From positions 1 to 43,659 of the forward strand of contig NZ_JARJMT020000078.1 in the NCBI RefSeq assembly GCF_029335975.1: a stretch of 43,659 nucleotides of DNA, written 5' to 3'. Of this stretch, positions 22,679 to 32,910 are shown piece after piece. Origin of the DNA: Tepidimonas sp. (GTDB lineage Bacteria > Pseudomonadota > Gammaproteobacteria > Burkholderiales > Burkholderiaceae_C). Each line of letters opens with the position of its first letter. Position 1 is the stretch's first letter. Position numbers and translations under genes: made by a program. The notes below the pieces were generated by a model, which did no database searches, had not been told where the DNA came from, and saw nothing but the letters and a program-made list of their open reading frames with translations.

Positions 22679-24781
22679 ATGACCACCGAGACGATCGTCG
22701 ATGCCGCCACGCGCGACAGCCATGCTACCCCTGGGACGTTTGTGACCTTTCCAGGTTCACCGTTCGAGCTGTATCAGCCCTATCCGCCAGCCGGCGATCA
22801 GCCACAAGCCATCGCCCGGCTGGTCGAGGGCGTGCAAGATGGTGAGGCCTTCCAGACCCTGCTGGGAGTGACGGGCTCAGGCAAAACCTTCACCATGGCC
22901 AATGTGATCGCGCGACTGGGGCGGCCAGCCATCGTATTCGCCCCCAACAAGACGCTCGCCGCGCAGCTCTACAGCGAATTCCGCGAGTTCTTTCCAAAAA
23001 ACGCGGTCGAATACTTTGTCAGCTATTACGACTACTACCAGCCCGAGGCCTATGTGCCGCAGCGCGATCTGTATATCGAAAAAGACAGCGCGATCAACGA
23101 GCACATCGAGCAGATGCGCCTGTCCTGCACCAAAAGTCTGCTGGAGCGGCGTGACGTCGTCATCGTTGCTACCGTTAGCGCCATCTACGGCATCGGCAAG
23201 CCGGAAAACTATCACCGAATGATCCTGACCCTGCGCACCGGCGACCGATTGGGGCAGCGCGACATCATCGCGCAGTTGGTGCGTATGCAGTATCAGCGCA
23301 ACGAGCAAGAGTTCGTGCGCGGCAAATTCCGCGTGCGCGGCGACACCATCGATGTCTTCCCCGCCGAGCATTCCGAGCTGGCGGTACGCATCGAGCTCTT
23401 CGATGACGAGGTGGAGTCGCTGGCGCTGTTCGATCCGCTGACCGGGCGTATCCGGCACAAGCTGCCGCGCTTTACCATCTACCCCAGCAGCCATTATGTG
23501 ACCCCGCGCGAGCAGGTTCTGCAGGCGGTGGAAGGCATCAAGCAAGAGCTTGACGCGCGACTTAAAGAGTTGGTCGGCCTGGGCAAGCTGCTCGAGGCCC
23601 AGCGGCTGGAGCAGCGCACCCGCTTTGATCTGGAGATGCTGGTCGAGGTGGGGCACTGCAAAGGCATCGAGAACTATACGCGCCATCTGTCGGGTGCGGC
23701 GCCGGGCGAGCCTCCGAGCACGCTCACCGACTATCTGCCGCGCGATGCGCTGATGTTCCTCGACGAAAGCCACGTAATGATCGGCCAGCTCGGTGGCATG
23801 TACAACGGCGACCGCTCGCGCAAGACCACCCTGGTGGAATACGGCTTTCGCCTGCCGAGCGCCTTGGACAACCGGCCCCTGAAGTTCGAGGAGTTCGAGC
23901 AGCGCATGCGGCAGGTGATCTTCGTCTCGGCCACGCCGGGGGAATATGAGCTGCGCCGTTCCTCCCAGGTGGTGGAGCAGGTGGTACGGCCCACCGGCCT
24001 CGTCGATCCGGTGGTGGAGGTGCGCCCCGCCACCCATCAGGTGGACGACGTGTTGCAGGAGATCCGCCTGCGCGTCGACCGCGACGAGCGCGTACTGGTG
24101 ACGACGCTGACCAAGCGCATGGCCGAGCAACTGACCGATTACCTGAGCGAAAACGGCGTGCGCGTGCGCTACCTGCACTCCGATGTGGACACCGTCGAGC
24201 GGGTGGAGATCATCCGCGACTTACGCCTGGGCGCCTTCGACGTGCTGGTGGGCATCAACCTGCTGCGCGAGGGGCTGGACATCCCGGAGGTGTCGCTGGT
24301 GGCGATTTTGGATGCAGACAAGGAGGGCTTTTTGCGCGCCGAGCGCAGCCTCATCCAAACCATCGGCCGCGCCGCCCGCCACCTCAACGGCATGGCCATT
24401 TTGTACGCCGACACCATCACCGACTCGATGCGCCGCGCCATCGACGAGACCGAGCGTCGCCGAGCCAAGCAACTCGCCCACAATGCCGCCCATGGGATAA
24501 GGCCGCGCGGCGTGAACAAGCGCATCAAAGACCTCATCGACGGTGTCGTCAGCGACAAAGCGGCCGAGCAGGCGCAGCGCCAGGCCGAGGTGCGCCAAGC
24601 CACGGCCTGGGTCCATGACATGGATGAAAAAGATCTGGCGCGCGAGATCAAGCGGCTGGAAAAGCAGATGCTGGAGCACGCGCGCAACCTGGAGTTCGAG
24701 GCGGCGGCGCGGGTGCGCGACCAGCTTGCTCAGCTCAAGGACCGGGTGCTGGGGGCGCATGGTGGGGAGGCCGCCCTGTGA
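22679..24781 (+). CDS. uvrB: Excinuclease ABC subunit UvrB
   Basis: A 700-residue helicase-like subunit of nucleotide excision repair that receives damaged DNA from UvrA and recruits UvrC. Walker A GVTGSGKT is at 63-70. The beta-hairpin region [20 protein letters not shown], the DEAD-box-like LMFLDESHV, the motif [10 protein letters not shown] and the helicase end QTIGRAARH are all present. A C-terminal UVR domain with coiled-coil character covers about residues 650-690. The N-terminus carries about 25 extra residues before the usual [13 protein letters not shown] see no obvious LexA box of the CTGT-N8-ACAG kind in the 68-base upstream gap. A GATAAT at 22634-22639 could be a -10. Confidence 0.97.
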   Translation: MTTETIVDAATRDSHATPGTFVTFPGSPFELYQPYPPAGDQPQAIARLVEGVQDGEAFQTLLGVTGSGKTFTMANVIARLGRPAIVFAPNKTLAAQLYSEFREFFPKNAVEYFVSYYDYYQPEAYVPQRDLYIEKDSAINEHIEQMRLSCTKSLLERRDVVIVATVSAIYGIGKPENYHRMILTLRTGDRLGQRDIIAQLVRMQYQRNEQEFVRGKFRVRGDTIDVFPAEHSELAVRIELFDDEVESLALFDPLTGRIRHKLPRFTIYPSSHYVTPREQVLQAVEGIKQELDARLKELVGLGKLLEAQRLEQRTRFDLEMLVEVGHCKGIENYTRHLSGAAPGEPPSTLTDYLPRDALMFLDESHVMIGQLGGMYNGDRSRKTTLVEYGFRLPSALDNRPLKFEEFEQRMRQVIFVSATPGEYELRRSSQVVEQVVRPTGLVDPVVEVRPATHQVDDVLQEIRLRVDRDERVLVTTLTKRMAEQLTDYLSENGVRVRYLHSDVDTVERVEIIRDLRLGAFDVLVGINLLREGLDIPEVSLVAILDADKEGFLRAERSLIQTIGRAARHLNGMAILYADTITDSMRRAIDETERRRAKQLAHNAAHGIRPRGVNKRIKDLIDGVVSDKAAEQAQRQAEVRQATAWVHDMDEKDLAREIKRLEKQMLEHARNLEFEAAARVRDQLAQLKDRVLGAHGGEAAL

Positions 24782-24843
24782 GCGACAAGCCTCCCCTGTT
24801 TGGGGTAGGTCGGTGTGCGGATGGTTTCGCCACAATAGGGGTC

Positions 24844-25509
24844 ATGTCATCGGACATCGTGCGGATCTACCTCATCGAGGACGATCGGTCCATCCTGCGC
24901 TTCGTCGAAGAGGCATTGAAACAACGGCCCGAATGGCGTCTGGTCGGGTATTCGGATACCTTCGCCCATGCCGAAGTCATGGCCCCCAACAGTCTGGCCG
25001 ATGTATTTTTGGTCGATCTCGGCTTGCCCGATGGCTCCGGGGAAGACATGCTGCGGCTGCTGGCCAGTGCAAAGCCCGACGCCGAGCTTTTGGTCTTCAC
25101 CGTTTTCGGTGACGAATCTCGCCTGATTCGGGCTCTGCAGCGGGGAGCCACCGGCTATGTGCTCAAAGGCTGCACCGAGCGCGAGTTGATCGAGGCGATC
25201 GAGCAGATCCGCGAAGGGGGCGCGCCGATCTCCCCACTGCTGGCGCGCATGCTGCTCAAGCAGTTTCGCGCGGCTGAATCCAACGGAAGTGCCCGAGGCG
25301 GCCCCGAAGCTCGCGCGCCAGTGCTCTCGGAGCGCGAAACCGAGGTCCTGCGCCTCGTGGCGCAAGGCTATGTCAACAAAGAGATCGCCCAACGCCTGAA
25401 CATCGGCGTGGCAACGGTCAGCACCCACATCAAAAATCTCTACCGCAAGCTGGCGGTGCGCACCCGCGTGCAGGTGGTGCGGGCCGCGCAAGCGCGGGGA
25501 CTGCTGTGA
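24844..25509 (+). CDS. Response regulator, NarL/FixJ (LuxR-type HTH) family
   Basis: A 221-residue regulator. The receiver domain has the acidic pair Asp13/Asp14 (IEDDRS), the phosphoacceptor Asp58 (VFLVDLGLPDGSG), Thr86 and Lys108 (GYVLKGCTERELIEAI). A linker (about 140-158) leads to the LuxR-type helix-turn-helix LSERETEVLRLVAQGYVNKEIAQRL near 161-185. The ATG at 24844 directly precedes the first receiver strand; a GTG at 24778 would overlap uvrB by four bases and add 22 residues. The stop overlaps the following kinase gene (GTGA), which marks the pair as a two-component system. Target genes are unknown. Confidence 0.9.
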   Translation: MSSDIVRIYLIEDDRSILRFVEEALKQRPEWRLVGYSDTFAHAEVMAPNSLADVFLVDLGLPDGSGEDMLRLLASAKPDAELLVFTVFGDESRLIRALQRGATGYVLKGCTERELIEAIEQIREGGAPISPLLARMLLKQFRAAESNGSARGGPEARAPVLSERETEVLRLVAQGYVNKEIAQRLNIGVATVSTHIKNLYRKLAVRTRVQVVRAAQARGLL

Positions 25510-27449
25510 GCGGCTCGACCGAGCTGCCGCCGCGCCCACGCAGCCAACGCAGCGATCGAGTCTGGCTGTGGGTGGGGGGCGTGTTGCTGATTTTGCTGGT
25601 CGTCTTGTACCGCGTCTCGCTGCCCGCCACCCTGCCGGGGGTTGTCCATCTGTACCGCGCCACCGCCACCCTGCCGCTCGACCCTCAAACACCCGCACGC
25701 GCCGTCTCCCTGCCGCACGTGCTGGATGACGAGGCGCCGGCATGGTGGGGCCGCGTCGACTATGTTCTGCCCTGGCCGCAGGCGCTCGGCGAGACGGCGC
25801 CGTCGCCCCAGCGGCTGGCATTGCTGATCCCCCGGGTGGGCATGGGCATGCGGGTGCTTCTCAACGGGGAGGAGGTCTACCGCTTTGGCTGGGAGGCGCC
25901 GCAGCAGCGCAGCGTCAACGCAAGCTGGTTCCCGCACCTGGTGTTGCTGCCGCAGCGACTGTTGGCCGAACGTTCCTCCGACAACGAGTTGACGATCCAG
26001 GTGCAAGCCCAGGTGCTGGAGCGCAGCGGGCTGTGGCCAGTGTACATCGGCGACGCGGACCAGTTGGTGTCGCGCTACCAGACCCTGCACTTTTGGCAGG
26101 TCACCGGCACCTGGATGATGGCCATGGTGTCGTTGCTGACAGGCATCCTGGCCCTCGTCATGTGGCGATCATTGCGCGAGCGTCTGTTTCTGCTGGCAGG
26201 GATGGCGTCCTTGGCCCATGCAGTGCGGATGCTGTTGTCGGTCGTGCCGGACTTGCCGCTGCCTTACGACACCTATTTCTTCATCCACCGCGTGTCCTTT
26301 AGCGTCTACGCGGGGTTTTTCATTCTGACGGTGGAAGAGCTGTTTGGCGGGCGACTGCGTTGGGTGCGCTGGGCGGCCTGGTCACTGATCGCCGTGGCTC
26401 CGTTCTGGATGCTTGGGATTTTGTGGACGCAGGACTACACCTTGTACCGCGTGTGGGCGGGTGCCATGGCCACACTGGCGGGCGCCAGCTTGGTTTGGGC
26501 TGTCGTCGACAACAGGCGGCGGCAGCAGTTTTCTGCAGAGCACCGGCTGGTCGTCGTCGTCGCATCGTTTACTCTCATTACGGCGGTGCGCGATTTTCTG
26601 GTGGTGCAGCTCAACTTTCCGGGCGATGCCGACCTTCGTTGGACATCGATCGGCGGCTCCGCCCTCATGTTGACCATGGGTTGGGTGTTGGTGGACCGGG
26701 CAACGGCCTGGGCGCGCGCAGTGCACCGCCTCAACGATACGCTGGCGCAGACCGTGGCCCAGCGCGAGGCCGAGTTGCGAGCCGCCTTCCAGCGCCTGCA
26801 AGCGGTGGAACGGCAGCGGGCAGCCGAAGAGGAGCGCCGCCGCCTGATGCGCGATATGCACGACGGTCTGGGCAGTCAGTTGGTGCAGACCCTCAACATG
26901 GTCCGCAGCGCTGGTGCGACCTTGGAGCGAACTTGCGTCGAGGCCATGCTCACCCAGGCCCTGGACGAGCTGCGGCTGACGCTCGACTCGTTCGAACCCA
27001 TGGAAGGGGATTTGCCCGCCATTCTTGGGACGCTGCGCCGCCGGCTCGGGCCAGCCCTGGAAGCGGCGGGCATCGAGCTGCGCTGGGAGGTGCAAGACGT
27101 CCCCCCCGTTCAGGCGCTGGACTCGCGTGGCGTCATGCACCTGTTTCGCTGTCTGCAGGAGATTTTTGCCAACGTCGTCAAGCACGCCAGGGCCCGGCGC
27201 ATCACGGTGAGTACCCGGCTGCGCGATGAGCACATCGTTTTATCGATCGAGGACGACGGGGTCGGTATGCCGCCAGAAATCCGTCAGACCGAAGGACGCG
27301 GGCTGCGCAACGTGCTGACACGAGCGGCCAAGATCGGCGCCGATGTCCGCTTCTACGATGCCCATCCCGGCACAGGGGTCGAACTGGTGTTCTTCGTCCA
27401 CGGCCCGACGCTGGAGTCAGACAGCGATTGGCAGCAGTATGACGCTTGA
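25506..27449 (+). CDS. Membrane histidine kinase, NarX/DesK-like with 7TM (DISM-type) sensor
   Basis: A 647-residue kinase, partner of the preceding response regulator. One N-terminal membrane helix (about 19-38) is followed by a periplasmic domain (about 40-190, with a beta-rich look) and then seven membrane helices between about 197 and 396. This is the layout of 7TMR-DISM sensors, whose extracellular domain often resembles a carbohydrate-binding fold. A coiled coil (about 405-445) leads to the HisKA_3 dimerisation domain with phospho-acceptor His452 in MRDMHDGLGSQL. The ATPase domain has Asn556 (IFANVVKH), DDGVGM near 583 and GRGLRNV near 597. The signal is unknown. It starts with GTG in the regulator's stop and ends six bases before the iscR operator. 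Confidence 0.87.
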   Translation: MSGSTELPPRPRSQRSDRVWLWVGGVLLILLVVLYRVSLPATLPGVVHLYRATATLPLDPQTPARAVSLPHVLDDEAPAWWGRVDYVLPWPQALGETAPSPQRLALLIPRVGMGMRVLLNGEEVYRFGWEAPQQRSVNASWFPHLVLLPQRLLAERSSDNELTIQVQAQVLERSGLWPVYIGDADQLVSRYQTLHFWQVTGTWMMAMVSLLTGILALVMWRSLRERLFLLAGMASLAHAVRMLLSVVPDLPLPYDTYFFIHRVSFSVYAGFFILTVEELFGGRLRWVRWAAWSLIAVAPFWMLGILWTQDYTLYRVWAGAMATLAGASLVWAVVDNRRRQQFSAEHRLVVVVASFTLITAVRDFLVVQLNFPGDADLRWTSIGGSALMLTMGWVLVDRATAWARAVHRLNDTLAQTVAQREAELRAAFQRLQAVERQRAAEEERRRLMRDMHDGLGSQLVQTLNMVRSAGATLERTCVEAMLTQALDELRLTLDSFEPMEGDLPAILGTLRRRLGPALEAAGIELRWEVQDVPPVQALDSRGVMHLFRCLQEIFANVVKHARARRITVSTRLRDEHIVLSIEDDGVGMPPEIRQTEGRGLRNVLTRAAKIGADVRFYDAHPGTGVELVFFVHGPTLESDSDWQQYDA

Positions 27450-27455
27450 GGCGAT

Positions 27456-27489
27456 ATACCCGACAAAAAAACTCGACTTTTGGTATACT
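27456..27489 (+). promoter_or_regulatory. iscR promoter with type 1 IscR operator
   Basis: The 25 bases 27456-27480 fit the type 1 IscR consensus (ATASYYGACTRWWWYAGTCRRSTAT) at 21 of 25 positions by my count. They overlap a -35-like CCGACA (27460-27465), and a good -10, TATACT, lies at 27484-27489 with an 18-base spacer. The arrangement means [2Fe-2S]-IscR would block RNA polymerase and autoregulate the isc operon. The consensus is quoted from memory of E. coli work. Confidence 0.78.
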
Positions 27490-27550
27490 CTACTAAAATG
27501 CTCGGGAATCAAGGGTTCCCTGTGTCGTCAAGGTCCACCAGGAGTCTGCC

Positions 27551-28084
27551 ATGCGTCTGACCACCAAAGGCCGCTTCGCCGTCACGGCGATGATCGATCT
27601 GGCACTGCGCCAAGCCAGCGGTCCCGTTACCCTGGCAGCCATCAGCCAGCGCCAACACATTTCCCTGTCGTACTTGGAGCAATTGTTCGGCCGCTTGCGT
27701 CGTCATCATTTGGTCGAGTCCACGCGCGGCCCGGGCGGCGGCTATACCCTGGGTCGGCGTGCGTCCGAGATCACCGTAGCAGACATTATTTTGTCCGTGG
27801 ATGAACCCATCGATGCCACCCAATGCGGCGGTAAAAAAAACTGCCATGGCGACGGGCAACGCTGCATGACGCACGACTTGTGGTCGGAACTCAATGAGCG
27901 GATGGTGGAGTTCCTGCGTTCTGTGACCTTGCAAAAACTCGTGGACGATCAGCTGGCCAAGGGCGTGGCGGTCGAGCCACCGCCGTCCATCAAACGGGCT
28001 ATCTCGCCAACGCCGGTGGTGCAGCCGATCCGAGTCAATGCCCCCAATTCGGTGTTTGCGCTGGCCGCCGCCGTCGCCAAGTAA
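27551..28084 (+). CDS. iscR: Fe-S cluster-sensing transcription regulator IscR (Rrf2 family)
   Basis: A 177-residue Rrf2-family repressor that binds a [2Fe-2S] cluster and controls Fe-S assembly genes. The N-terminus [19 protein letters not shown] and the wing [15 protein letters not shown] are typical. Cluster ligands are Cys92, Cys98 and Cys105, with His108 in CMTHDLW. The spacing from the second to the third Cys is one residue longer than in E. coli (98 to 104). The C-terminal tail of about 35 residues after the core is longer than in the enterobacterial protein. AGGAG precedes the ATG by seven bases. It is the first gene of the isc operon. Confidence 0.95.
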   Translation: MRLTTKGRFAVTAMIDLALRQASGPVTLAAISQRQHISLSYLEQLFGRLRRHHLVESTRGPGGGYTLGRRASEITVADIILSVDEPIDATQCGGKKNCHGDGQRCMTHDLWSELNERMVEFLRSVTLQKLVDDQLAKGVAVEPPPSIKRAISPTPVVQPIRVNAPNSVFALAAAVAK

Positions 28085-28118
28085 TCATCGCCCCCGAGCC
28101 CATCTCCAGGAGCCCCTG

Positions 28119-29339
28119 ATGAGCCATACGCCCCATTTCCCGGTCTACATGGACTACAGCGCCACCACGCCTGTCGATCCCCGCGTGGTTGACAAGATGG
28201 TGCCCTGGCTGTACGAGCATTTTGGCAACCCCGCCTCACGCAGCCACGCTTGGGGGTGGGAGGCCGAGAAGGCGGTCGAAACCGCCCGCGAGCAGGTCGC
28301 CGACCTCATTGGCGCGGATCCGCGCGAGATCGTCTGGACCAGTGGCGCGACCGAGTCCAACAACCTTGCCCTGAAGGGGGCTGCCCACTTCTACCAAGGC
28401 AGAGGTCGTCACATCATCACCGTCAAGACCGAGCACAAGGCCGTGCTCGACACCTGCCGCCACCTGGAGCGCGAAGGCTTTGAGGTTACCTATTTGGATG
28501 TGAACCCGGATGGCCTGCTGGACCTGGATGCCTTGCGCGACGCCATCCGGCCCGACACGATTCTGGCCAGCGTCATGTTCGTGAACAACGAAATTGGCGT
28601 CATCCAAGACATCGATGCGATCGGGCGCATCTGCCGCGAAAAGGGGGTCATCTTCCATGTCGATGCGGCGCAGGCCACCGGCAAGCTGCCCATCGACCTG
28701 GCCACGCTGCCCGTGGATCTGATGAGCCTGGCCTCGCACAAGACATACGGCCCCAAGGGCATAGGCGCACTGTATGTGCGGCGCAAGCCTCGCGTGCGGC
28801 TGGAAGCCCAGATGCACGGCGGCGGCCACGAGCGCGGCCTGCGCTCAGGCACGCTCGCCACCCACCAGTGCGTGGGCATGGGCGAAGCCTTCGCGATCGC
28901 GAAGGCCGAAATGGCCACCGAGCTGCCGCGCATTCAGCGCCTGCACGACCGGCTGCTCGCCGGGCTGAGCCAGATCGAGCAGTCTTTCATCAACGGCCAT
29001 CCCACGCGGCGCGTGCCGCACAACCTGAACATGAGCTTCAACTTCGTCGAAGGCGAGTCGCTCATCATGGGCATCAAAGGCGTGGCAGTCTCCAGCGGGT
29101 CGGCCTGCACCTCCGCCAGCCTGGAGCCCAGCTATGTACTGCGTGCCCTGGGCCGCAGCGACGAGCTGGCCCACAGCAGCTTGCGCATGACGATCGGCCG
29201 CTGGACCACCGAGGAGCAGGTGGACTATGCCATCGCCGCCATCAAGGCCAATGTCGAGAAACTGCGCGAACTCTCCCCGCTGTGGGAAATGTACAAAGAA
29301 GGCATCGATCTCAACACCATCCAATGGGCCGCGCACTGA
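28119..29339 (+). CDS. iscS: Cysteine desulfurase IscS
   Basis: A 406-residue PLP enzyme that takes sulfur from cysteine and hands it as persulfide to IscU, and in many bacteria also to tRNA-thiolation partners. [13 protein letters not shown] opens the fold, [14 protein letters not shown] and TEHKAVLD bind PLP, and Lys208 in SHKTYGPKG is the Schiff-base lysine. The mobile catalytic Cys is in [17 protein letters not shown] (near residue 330), the class I IscS form. C-terminal [13 protein letters not shown] is the IscU-docking end. CCAGGAG lies upstream of the ATG. It is 34 bases after iscR. Confidence 0.97.
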   Translation: MSHTPHFPVYMDYSATTPVDPRVVDKMVPWLYEHFGNPASRSHAWGWEAEKAVETAREQVADLIGADPREIVWTSGATESNNLALKGAAHFYQGRGRHIITVKTEHKAVLDTCRHLEREGFEVTYLDVNPDGLLDLDALRDAIRPDTILASVMFVNNEIGVIQDIDAIGRICREKGVIFHVDAAQATGKLPIDLATLPVDLMSLASHKTYGPKGIGALYVRRKPRVRLEAQMHGGGHERGLRSGTLATHQCVGMGEAFAIAKAEMATELPRIQRLHDRLLAGLSQIEQSFINGHPTRRVPHNLNMSFNFVEGESLIMGIKGVAVSSGSACTSASLEPSYVLRALGRSDELAHSSLRMTIGRWTTEEQVDYAIAAIKANVEKLRELSPLWEMYKEGIDLNTIQWAAH

Positions 29340-29370
29340 CGCGATACTCAACTCTCCAGGAGAACGCACC

Positions 29371-29763
29371 ATGGCATACAGCAACAAGGTCATCGACCAC
29401 TATGAGAACCCGCGCAATGTCGGCAGTTTCGATAAAAGCGACGAAAACGTCGGCACAGGTATGGTCGGCGCACCTGCCTGCGGCGACGTCATGAAGCTGC
29501 AGATCAAGGTCAACCCTGCCACTGGCGTCATCGAGGACGCACGCTTCAAAACCTACGGCTGCGGCTCGGCCATTGCCTCCAGCTCGCTCGTGACCGAATG
29601 GGTCAAAGGCAAGACACTGGACGAAGCAGCGCAGATCAAGAACAGCCAGATCGCCGAAGAGCTGGCATTGCCGCCGGTGAAGATACACTGTTCCATCCTA
29701 GCGGAAGACGCCATCAAGGCAGCCGTCGAGGACTACAAAAAGAAGCAAACGGCGACAGCCTGA
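29371..29763 (+). CDS. iscU: Fe-S cluster assembly scaffold IscU
   Basis: A 130-residue scaffold on which IscS-derived sulfur and iron form the cluster. It has the three conserved cysteines: Cys37 (GAPACGD), Cys64 (TYGCGSA) and Cys107 (KIHCSIL), plus Asp39. The LPPVK motif recognised by HscA precedes the last Cys. One extra residue in the loop near 50 shifts numbering by one against E. coli. CCAGGAG lies upstream of the ATG, 31 bases after iscS. Confidence 0.98.
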   Translation: MAYSNKVIDHYENPRNVGSFDKSDENVGTGMVGAPACGDVMKLQIKVNPATGVIEDARFKTYGCGSAIASSSLVTEWVKGKTLDEAAQIKNSQIAEELALPPVKIHCSILAEDAIKAAVEDYKKKQTATA

Positions 29764-29805
29764 GCCGATTGTCTGCGCAACCCTCTGTTCTTTCGATCGC
29801 TCCCC

Positions 29806-30129
29806 ATGGCCGTGACCATCACTGAAGCTGCCGCACGGCATGTGACCAAATACCTGGCCCGCCGGGGCAAAGGGGTGGGCGTGCGTTTGGGCGTCAAAAC
29901 CACCGGTTGTTCGGGGTTGGCGTACAAGCTCGAGTACGCCGACGACGTCGCGCCGGAGGATGTGGTGTTCGAAGCCCACGGTGTCAAGGTACTGGTGGAC
30001 CCCAAGAGTCTGCCCTACATCGATGGCACCGAACTGGACTTCGTGCGCGAAGGGCTCAACGAAGGCTTTAAATTCAATAATCCGAAGGAGCGAGACCGCT
30101 GTGGCTGTGGCGAGTCGTTCCGTGTCTGA
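29806..30129 (+). CDS. iscA: A-type Fe-S carrier protein IscA
   Basis: A 107-residue A-type carrier that passes clusters, mainly [4Fe-4S], to target proteins. The invariant cysteines are Cys35 (KTTGCSG), Cys99 and Cys101 (RCGCGESF). Length is normal for IscA. A gap of 42 bases follows iscU. The 3' end overlaps the hscB start by 29 bases if the GTG at 30101 is used. Confidence 0.97.
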   Translation: MAVTITEAAARHVTKYLARRGKGVGVRLGVKTTGCSGLAYKLEYADDVAPEDVVFEAHGVKVLVDPKSLPYIDGTELDFVREGLNEGFKFNNPKERDRCGCGESFRV

Positions 30130-30646
30130 GGACGGGCCGTCGCTGCAGGACGACGATTTTGCGCTGTTCGGTCTGCCGCGGCGTTTTCAGCTGGATCGAT
30201 CAGAGCTGGATGCGCGCTGGAAGCAGTTGCAGCGGATGGCGCACCCGGACCGCTTTGCCCACCAGGGCACGGCAGCCCAGCGCATCGCCATGCAGTGGTC
30301 GGTTCGGATCAACGAGGCCTACCAGCGTCTGCGCGACCCATTGCGCCGAGCCGCGTACTGGTGCGAGCTGCAGGGGGCGCCCATCGAAGCCGAGTCCAAC
30401 ACCGCCATGCCAGCGAACTTTTTGCAGCAACAAATGCAGTGGCGAGAGGCCTTGGACGACGCCCACACACCCCAAGACATCGAGGCCCTGCTGCAAGCCG
30501 TTGAAGCCGAGCGGCGCGAACGTCTCGATGCCCTGGCCGAAGCCATCGATGTGCATGCAGATGCGCAGGCGGCGGTGGTACAGGTGCGTGCGTTGATGTT
30601 CATCGAGCGGTTTGCCGACACCCTGCAGGCACGGCTCGACGGCTGA
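30101..30646 (+). CDS. hscB: Fe-S co-chaperone HscB (J-domain)
   Basis: A 181-residue J-protein that brings IscU to HscA. The J-domain is at about residues 18-88 with the HPD motif at 48-50 (RMAHPDRFA) and [18 protein letters not shown]. The C-terminal three-helix part (about 100-175) is the IscU-binding domain. No ATG suits the start. GTG at 30101 has AAGGAG (30085-30090) ten bases upstream, while in-frame GTG codons at 30107 and 30122 are alternatives with poorer spacing. The chosen start overlaps iscA by 29 bases. Confidence 0.9.
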   Translation: MAVASRSVSEDGPSLQDDDFALFGLPRRFQLDRSELDARWKQLQRMAHPDRFAHQGTAAQRIAMQWSVRINEAYQRLRDPLRRAAYWCELQGAPIEAESNTAMPANFLQQQMQWREALDDAHTPQDIEALLQAVEAERRERLDALAEAIDVHADAQAAVVQVRALMFIERFADTLQARLDG

Positions 30647-30664
30647 ACAACCCTTTCCGAATCC

Positions 30665-32560
30665 ATGGCCTTACTCCAGATTTCTGAGCCGGGCGCCTCG
30701 CCCGATCCCCATCAGCGGCGCATCGCCGTCGGCATCGACCTGGGTACCACCCACTCGCTGGTGGCCGCCGTGCGGCATGGCGTTGCCGAATGCTTACCCG
30801 ATGCGCAGGGGCGGGTGATTTTGCCCAGCGTGGTGCGTTATTTGCCGCAGGGCAGCCAGCCCTCGCGGCAGATCGGCCACGAAGCGCTGGCCGCGCAGGT
30901 GGGCGATCCCGCCAACACCATCAGCTCGGTAAAGCGGCTGATGGGGCGCTCGCTGGCCGACATTCAGTCGCAGGGGGTCGCCGCTCGGCTGCCTTATTCG
31001 GTGGTCGAAGGGCCAGGTGGGGTGGTGGTGCGCACCGTGGCAGGGGACAAAACCCCGGTCGAAGTCAGCGCTGAAATCCTCGCCGCCCTGCGCCAACGGG
31101 CCGAAGACACTTTTGATGCCGAGCTCTACGGCGCGGTCATCACGGTGCCGGCGTATTTCGACGATGCCCAGCGACAGGCCACCAAAGATGCAGCGCGCTT
31201 GGCCGGCCTCAACGTGCTGCGCCTGCTCAACGAGCCGACGGCGGCGGCCATCGCGTACGGCTTGGACAACGGCGCCGAGGGGCTCTACCTCGTGTACGAC
31301 CTTGGCGGCGGCACCTTCGACGTTTCCCTGCTGCGCCTGACGCGCGGCGTGTTCGAGGTCGTGGCCACGGGTGGCGACTCCGCCTTGGGGGGGGACGACT
31401 ACGACCGCGCCCTGGCCGACTGGGCGCTGGACCGTGTGGCAGCCGGGGCCCAGGTGGCGGCGCTGTCCGCATCTGACCGGGCCGGTTTGCTGGCCGAGTC
31501 CCGCCGGGCCAAAGAGGCCCTGAGCGACTGCGCCAACGACCAAACAGTGATACTGCAAGTGCCCACCGCCGCGGGGACCGTGCCGGTCTCGGTGTCGCCG
31601 GCGGAATTCGAGTCCGTGACCCGCCCGCTGACCGAGCGCACCTTGGCGGCCGTGCGCCGGGTGCTGCGCGATGCGCGCGTTGCTGCCGATGAGGTGCAGG
31701 GCATCGTTCTGGTGGGTGGCTCGACGCGCATGCCGGTGATCCGGCGGGCGGTCGCCCAGGCGTTCGGCCACGAGCCATTGACCAACCTCGACCCCGATCA
31801 GGTGGTGGCCCTGGGTGCGGCCATCCAGGCCAATCAACTGGCGGGCAACGACGCCAACGGCGAGCTGTTGCTGCTCGACGTCATTCCGCTGTCGCTGGGC
31901 ATCGAGACCATGGGCGGGCTGGTTGAGCGCATCGTGCCGCGCAACACCCCCATCCCCACCGCCCGAGCGCAGGATTTCACGACCTACCGGGATGGCCAGA
32001 CGGCGCTGGCGCTGCACGTGGTGCAGGGCGAACGCGATCTGGTGCAAGACTGTCGCAGCCTGGCGCGCTTCGAGTTGCGCGGCATCCCGCCCATGGCGGC
32101 CGGGGCCGCGCGCATCCGCGTTACCTTCACGGTGGACGCCGACGGCCTGCTGACCGTCAGTGCGCGCGAGCAAAGCACCGGTGTCGAAGCCCACACCGAT
32201 GTCAAGCCGTCGTACGGCCTGACCGACGAACAGATTGCCCGCATGCTGCAGGACAGCTTTGCCACGGCCCAGCAAGACATGCAGGCCCGGGCCCTGGTCG
32301 AGGCCCGTGTCGAAGCCGAACGGATGCTGGAGGCGACCCGCAGCGCCTTGGCTGCGGATGGCGACCTGCTGACCGACGAGGAGCGCACGGCCGTGTTAGC
32401 CCTTATGTCTGCCGTCGAATCCGCGCGCGCCGGATCGGATGCCGCCGCCATTGACGCCGCGACCGAGGCCTTGGCCAAAGGCACCGAAGATTTCGCCGCG
32501 CGCCGCATGAACCGCAGCATTGCCCAGGCCCTGGCGGGCCGGCATGTGGAGAATCTCTGA
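30665..32560 (+). CDS. hscA: Fe-S assembly chaperone HscA (Hsp70 family)
   Basis: A 631-residue Hsp70 homologue that drives cluster release from IscU, using the LPPVK motif. The nucleotide-binding domain has [12 protein letters not shown] near residue 23, [34 protein letters not shown] and [16 protein letters not shown]. The substrate-binding domain follows from about residue 395, with [19 protein letters not shown], and then a helical lid. Length and the early THSLVAAV rather than TNSCVAV mark HscA rather than DnaK. The ATG is 18 bases after hscB with a poor ribosome binding site. The stop abuts the fdx ATG directly. Confidence 0.97.
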   Translation: MALLQISEPGASPDPHQRRIAVGIDLGTTHSLVAAVRHGVAECLPDAQGRVILPSVVRYLPQGSQPSRQIGHEALAAQVGDPANTISSVKRLMGRSLADIQSQGVAARLPYSVVEGPGGVVVRTVAGDKTPVEVSAEILAALRQRAEDTFDAELYGAVITVPAYFDDAQRQATKDAARLAGLNVLRLLNEPTAAAIAYGLDNGAEGLYLVYDLGGGTFDVSLLRLTRGVFEVVATGGDSALGGDDYDRALADWALDRVAAGAQVAALSASDRAGLLAESRRAKEALSDCANDQTVILQVPTAAGTVPVSVSPAEFESVTRPLTERTLAAVRRVLRDARVAADEVQGIVLVGGSTRMPVIRRAVAQAFGHEPLTNLDPDQVVALGAAIQANQLAGNDANGELLLLDVIPLSLGIETMGGLVERIVPRNTPIPTARAQDFTTYRDGQTALALHVVQGERDLVQDCRSLARFELRGIPPMAAGAARIRVTFTVDADGLLTVSAREQSTGVEAHTDVKPSYGLTDEQIARMLQDSFATAQQDMQARALVEARVEAERMLEATRSALAADGDLLTDEERTAVLALMSAVESARAGSDAAAIDAATEALAKGTEDFAARRMNRSIAQALAGRHVENL

Positions 32561-32899
32561 ATGCCCACGATCACCGTTTTGCCCCACCCCGAGTACTGCC
32601 CGCAAGGCGCCACCCTCCATGCCCCCACCGGCACCAGCTTGTGCGAGGCGCTGCTCGATCACGATATTGAAATCGAGCATGCATGCGAAATGAGCTGTGC
32701 CTGTACCACTTGCCACGTCATCGTGCGCCAGGGCTTCGAGTCGCTGAGCGAAGCCACGGAAGAGGAAGAAGACATGCTCGACAAGGCCTGGGGGCTGGAG
32801 CCCCAATCGCGGCTCAGTTGTCAGGCGCGGCTGGGCACACACGACGTCACGGTCGAGATTCCGCGCTACTCCATCAACCACGCTCGCGAGCGGCACTGA
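32561..32899 (+). CDS. fdx: ISC-type [2Fe-2S] ferredoxin Fdx
   Basis: A 112-residue adrenodoxin-type ferredoxin that supplies electrons for cluster assembly. Cluster ligands are Cys42, Cys48, Cys51 and Cys87; Cys46 is the extra cysteine also known in E. coli Fdx. The acidic stretch ATEEEEDMLD is the partner-binding helix of the family. It begins immediately after the hscA stop. iscX, which follows fdx in E. coli, is not present; dnaQ comes next. Confidence 0.97.
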   Translation: MPTITVLPHPEYCPQGATLHAPTGTSLCEALLDHDIEIEHACEMSCACTTCHVIVRQGFESLSEATEEEEDMLDKAWGLEPQSRLSCQARLGTHDVTVEIPRYSINHARERH

Positions 32900-32910
32900 G
32901 GCTGGGGCCC

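Noticed and set aside
30794-32275. 493-residue minus-strand open frame opposite hscA
   Set aside because: Antisense shadow of an Hsp70 gene with no ribosome binding site or motif. Such frames opposite hsp70 genes are a known artefact.
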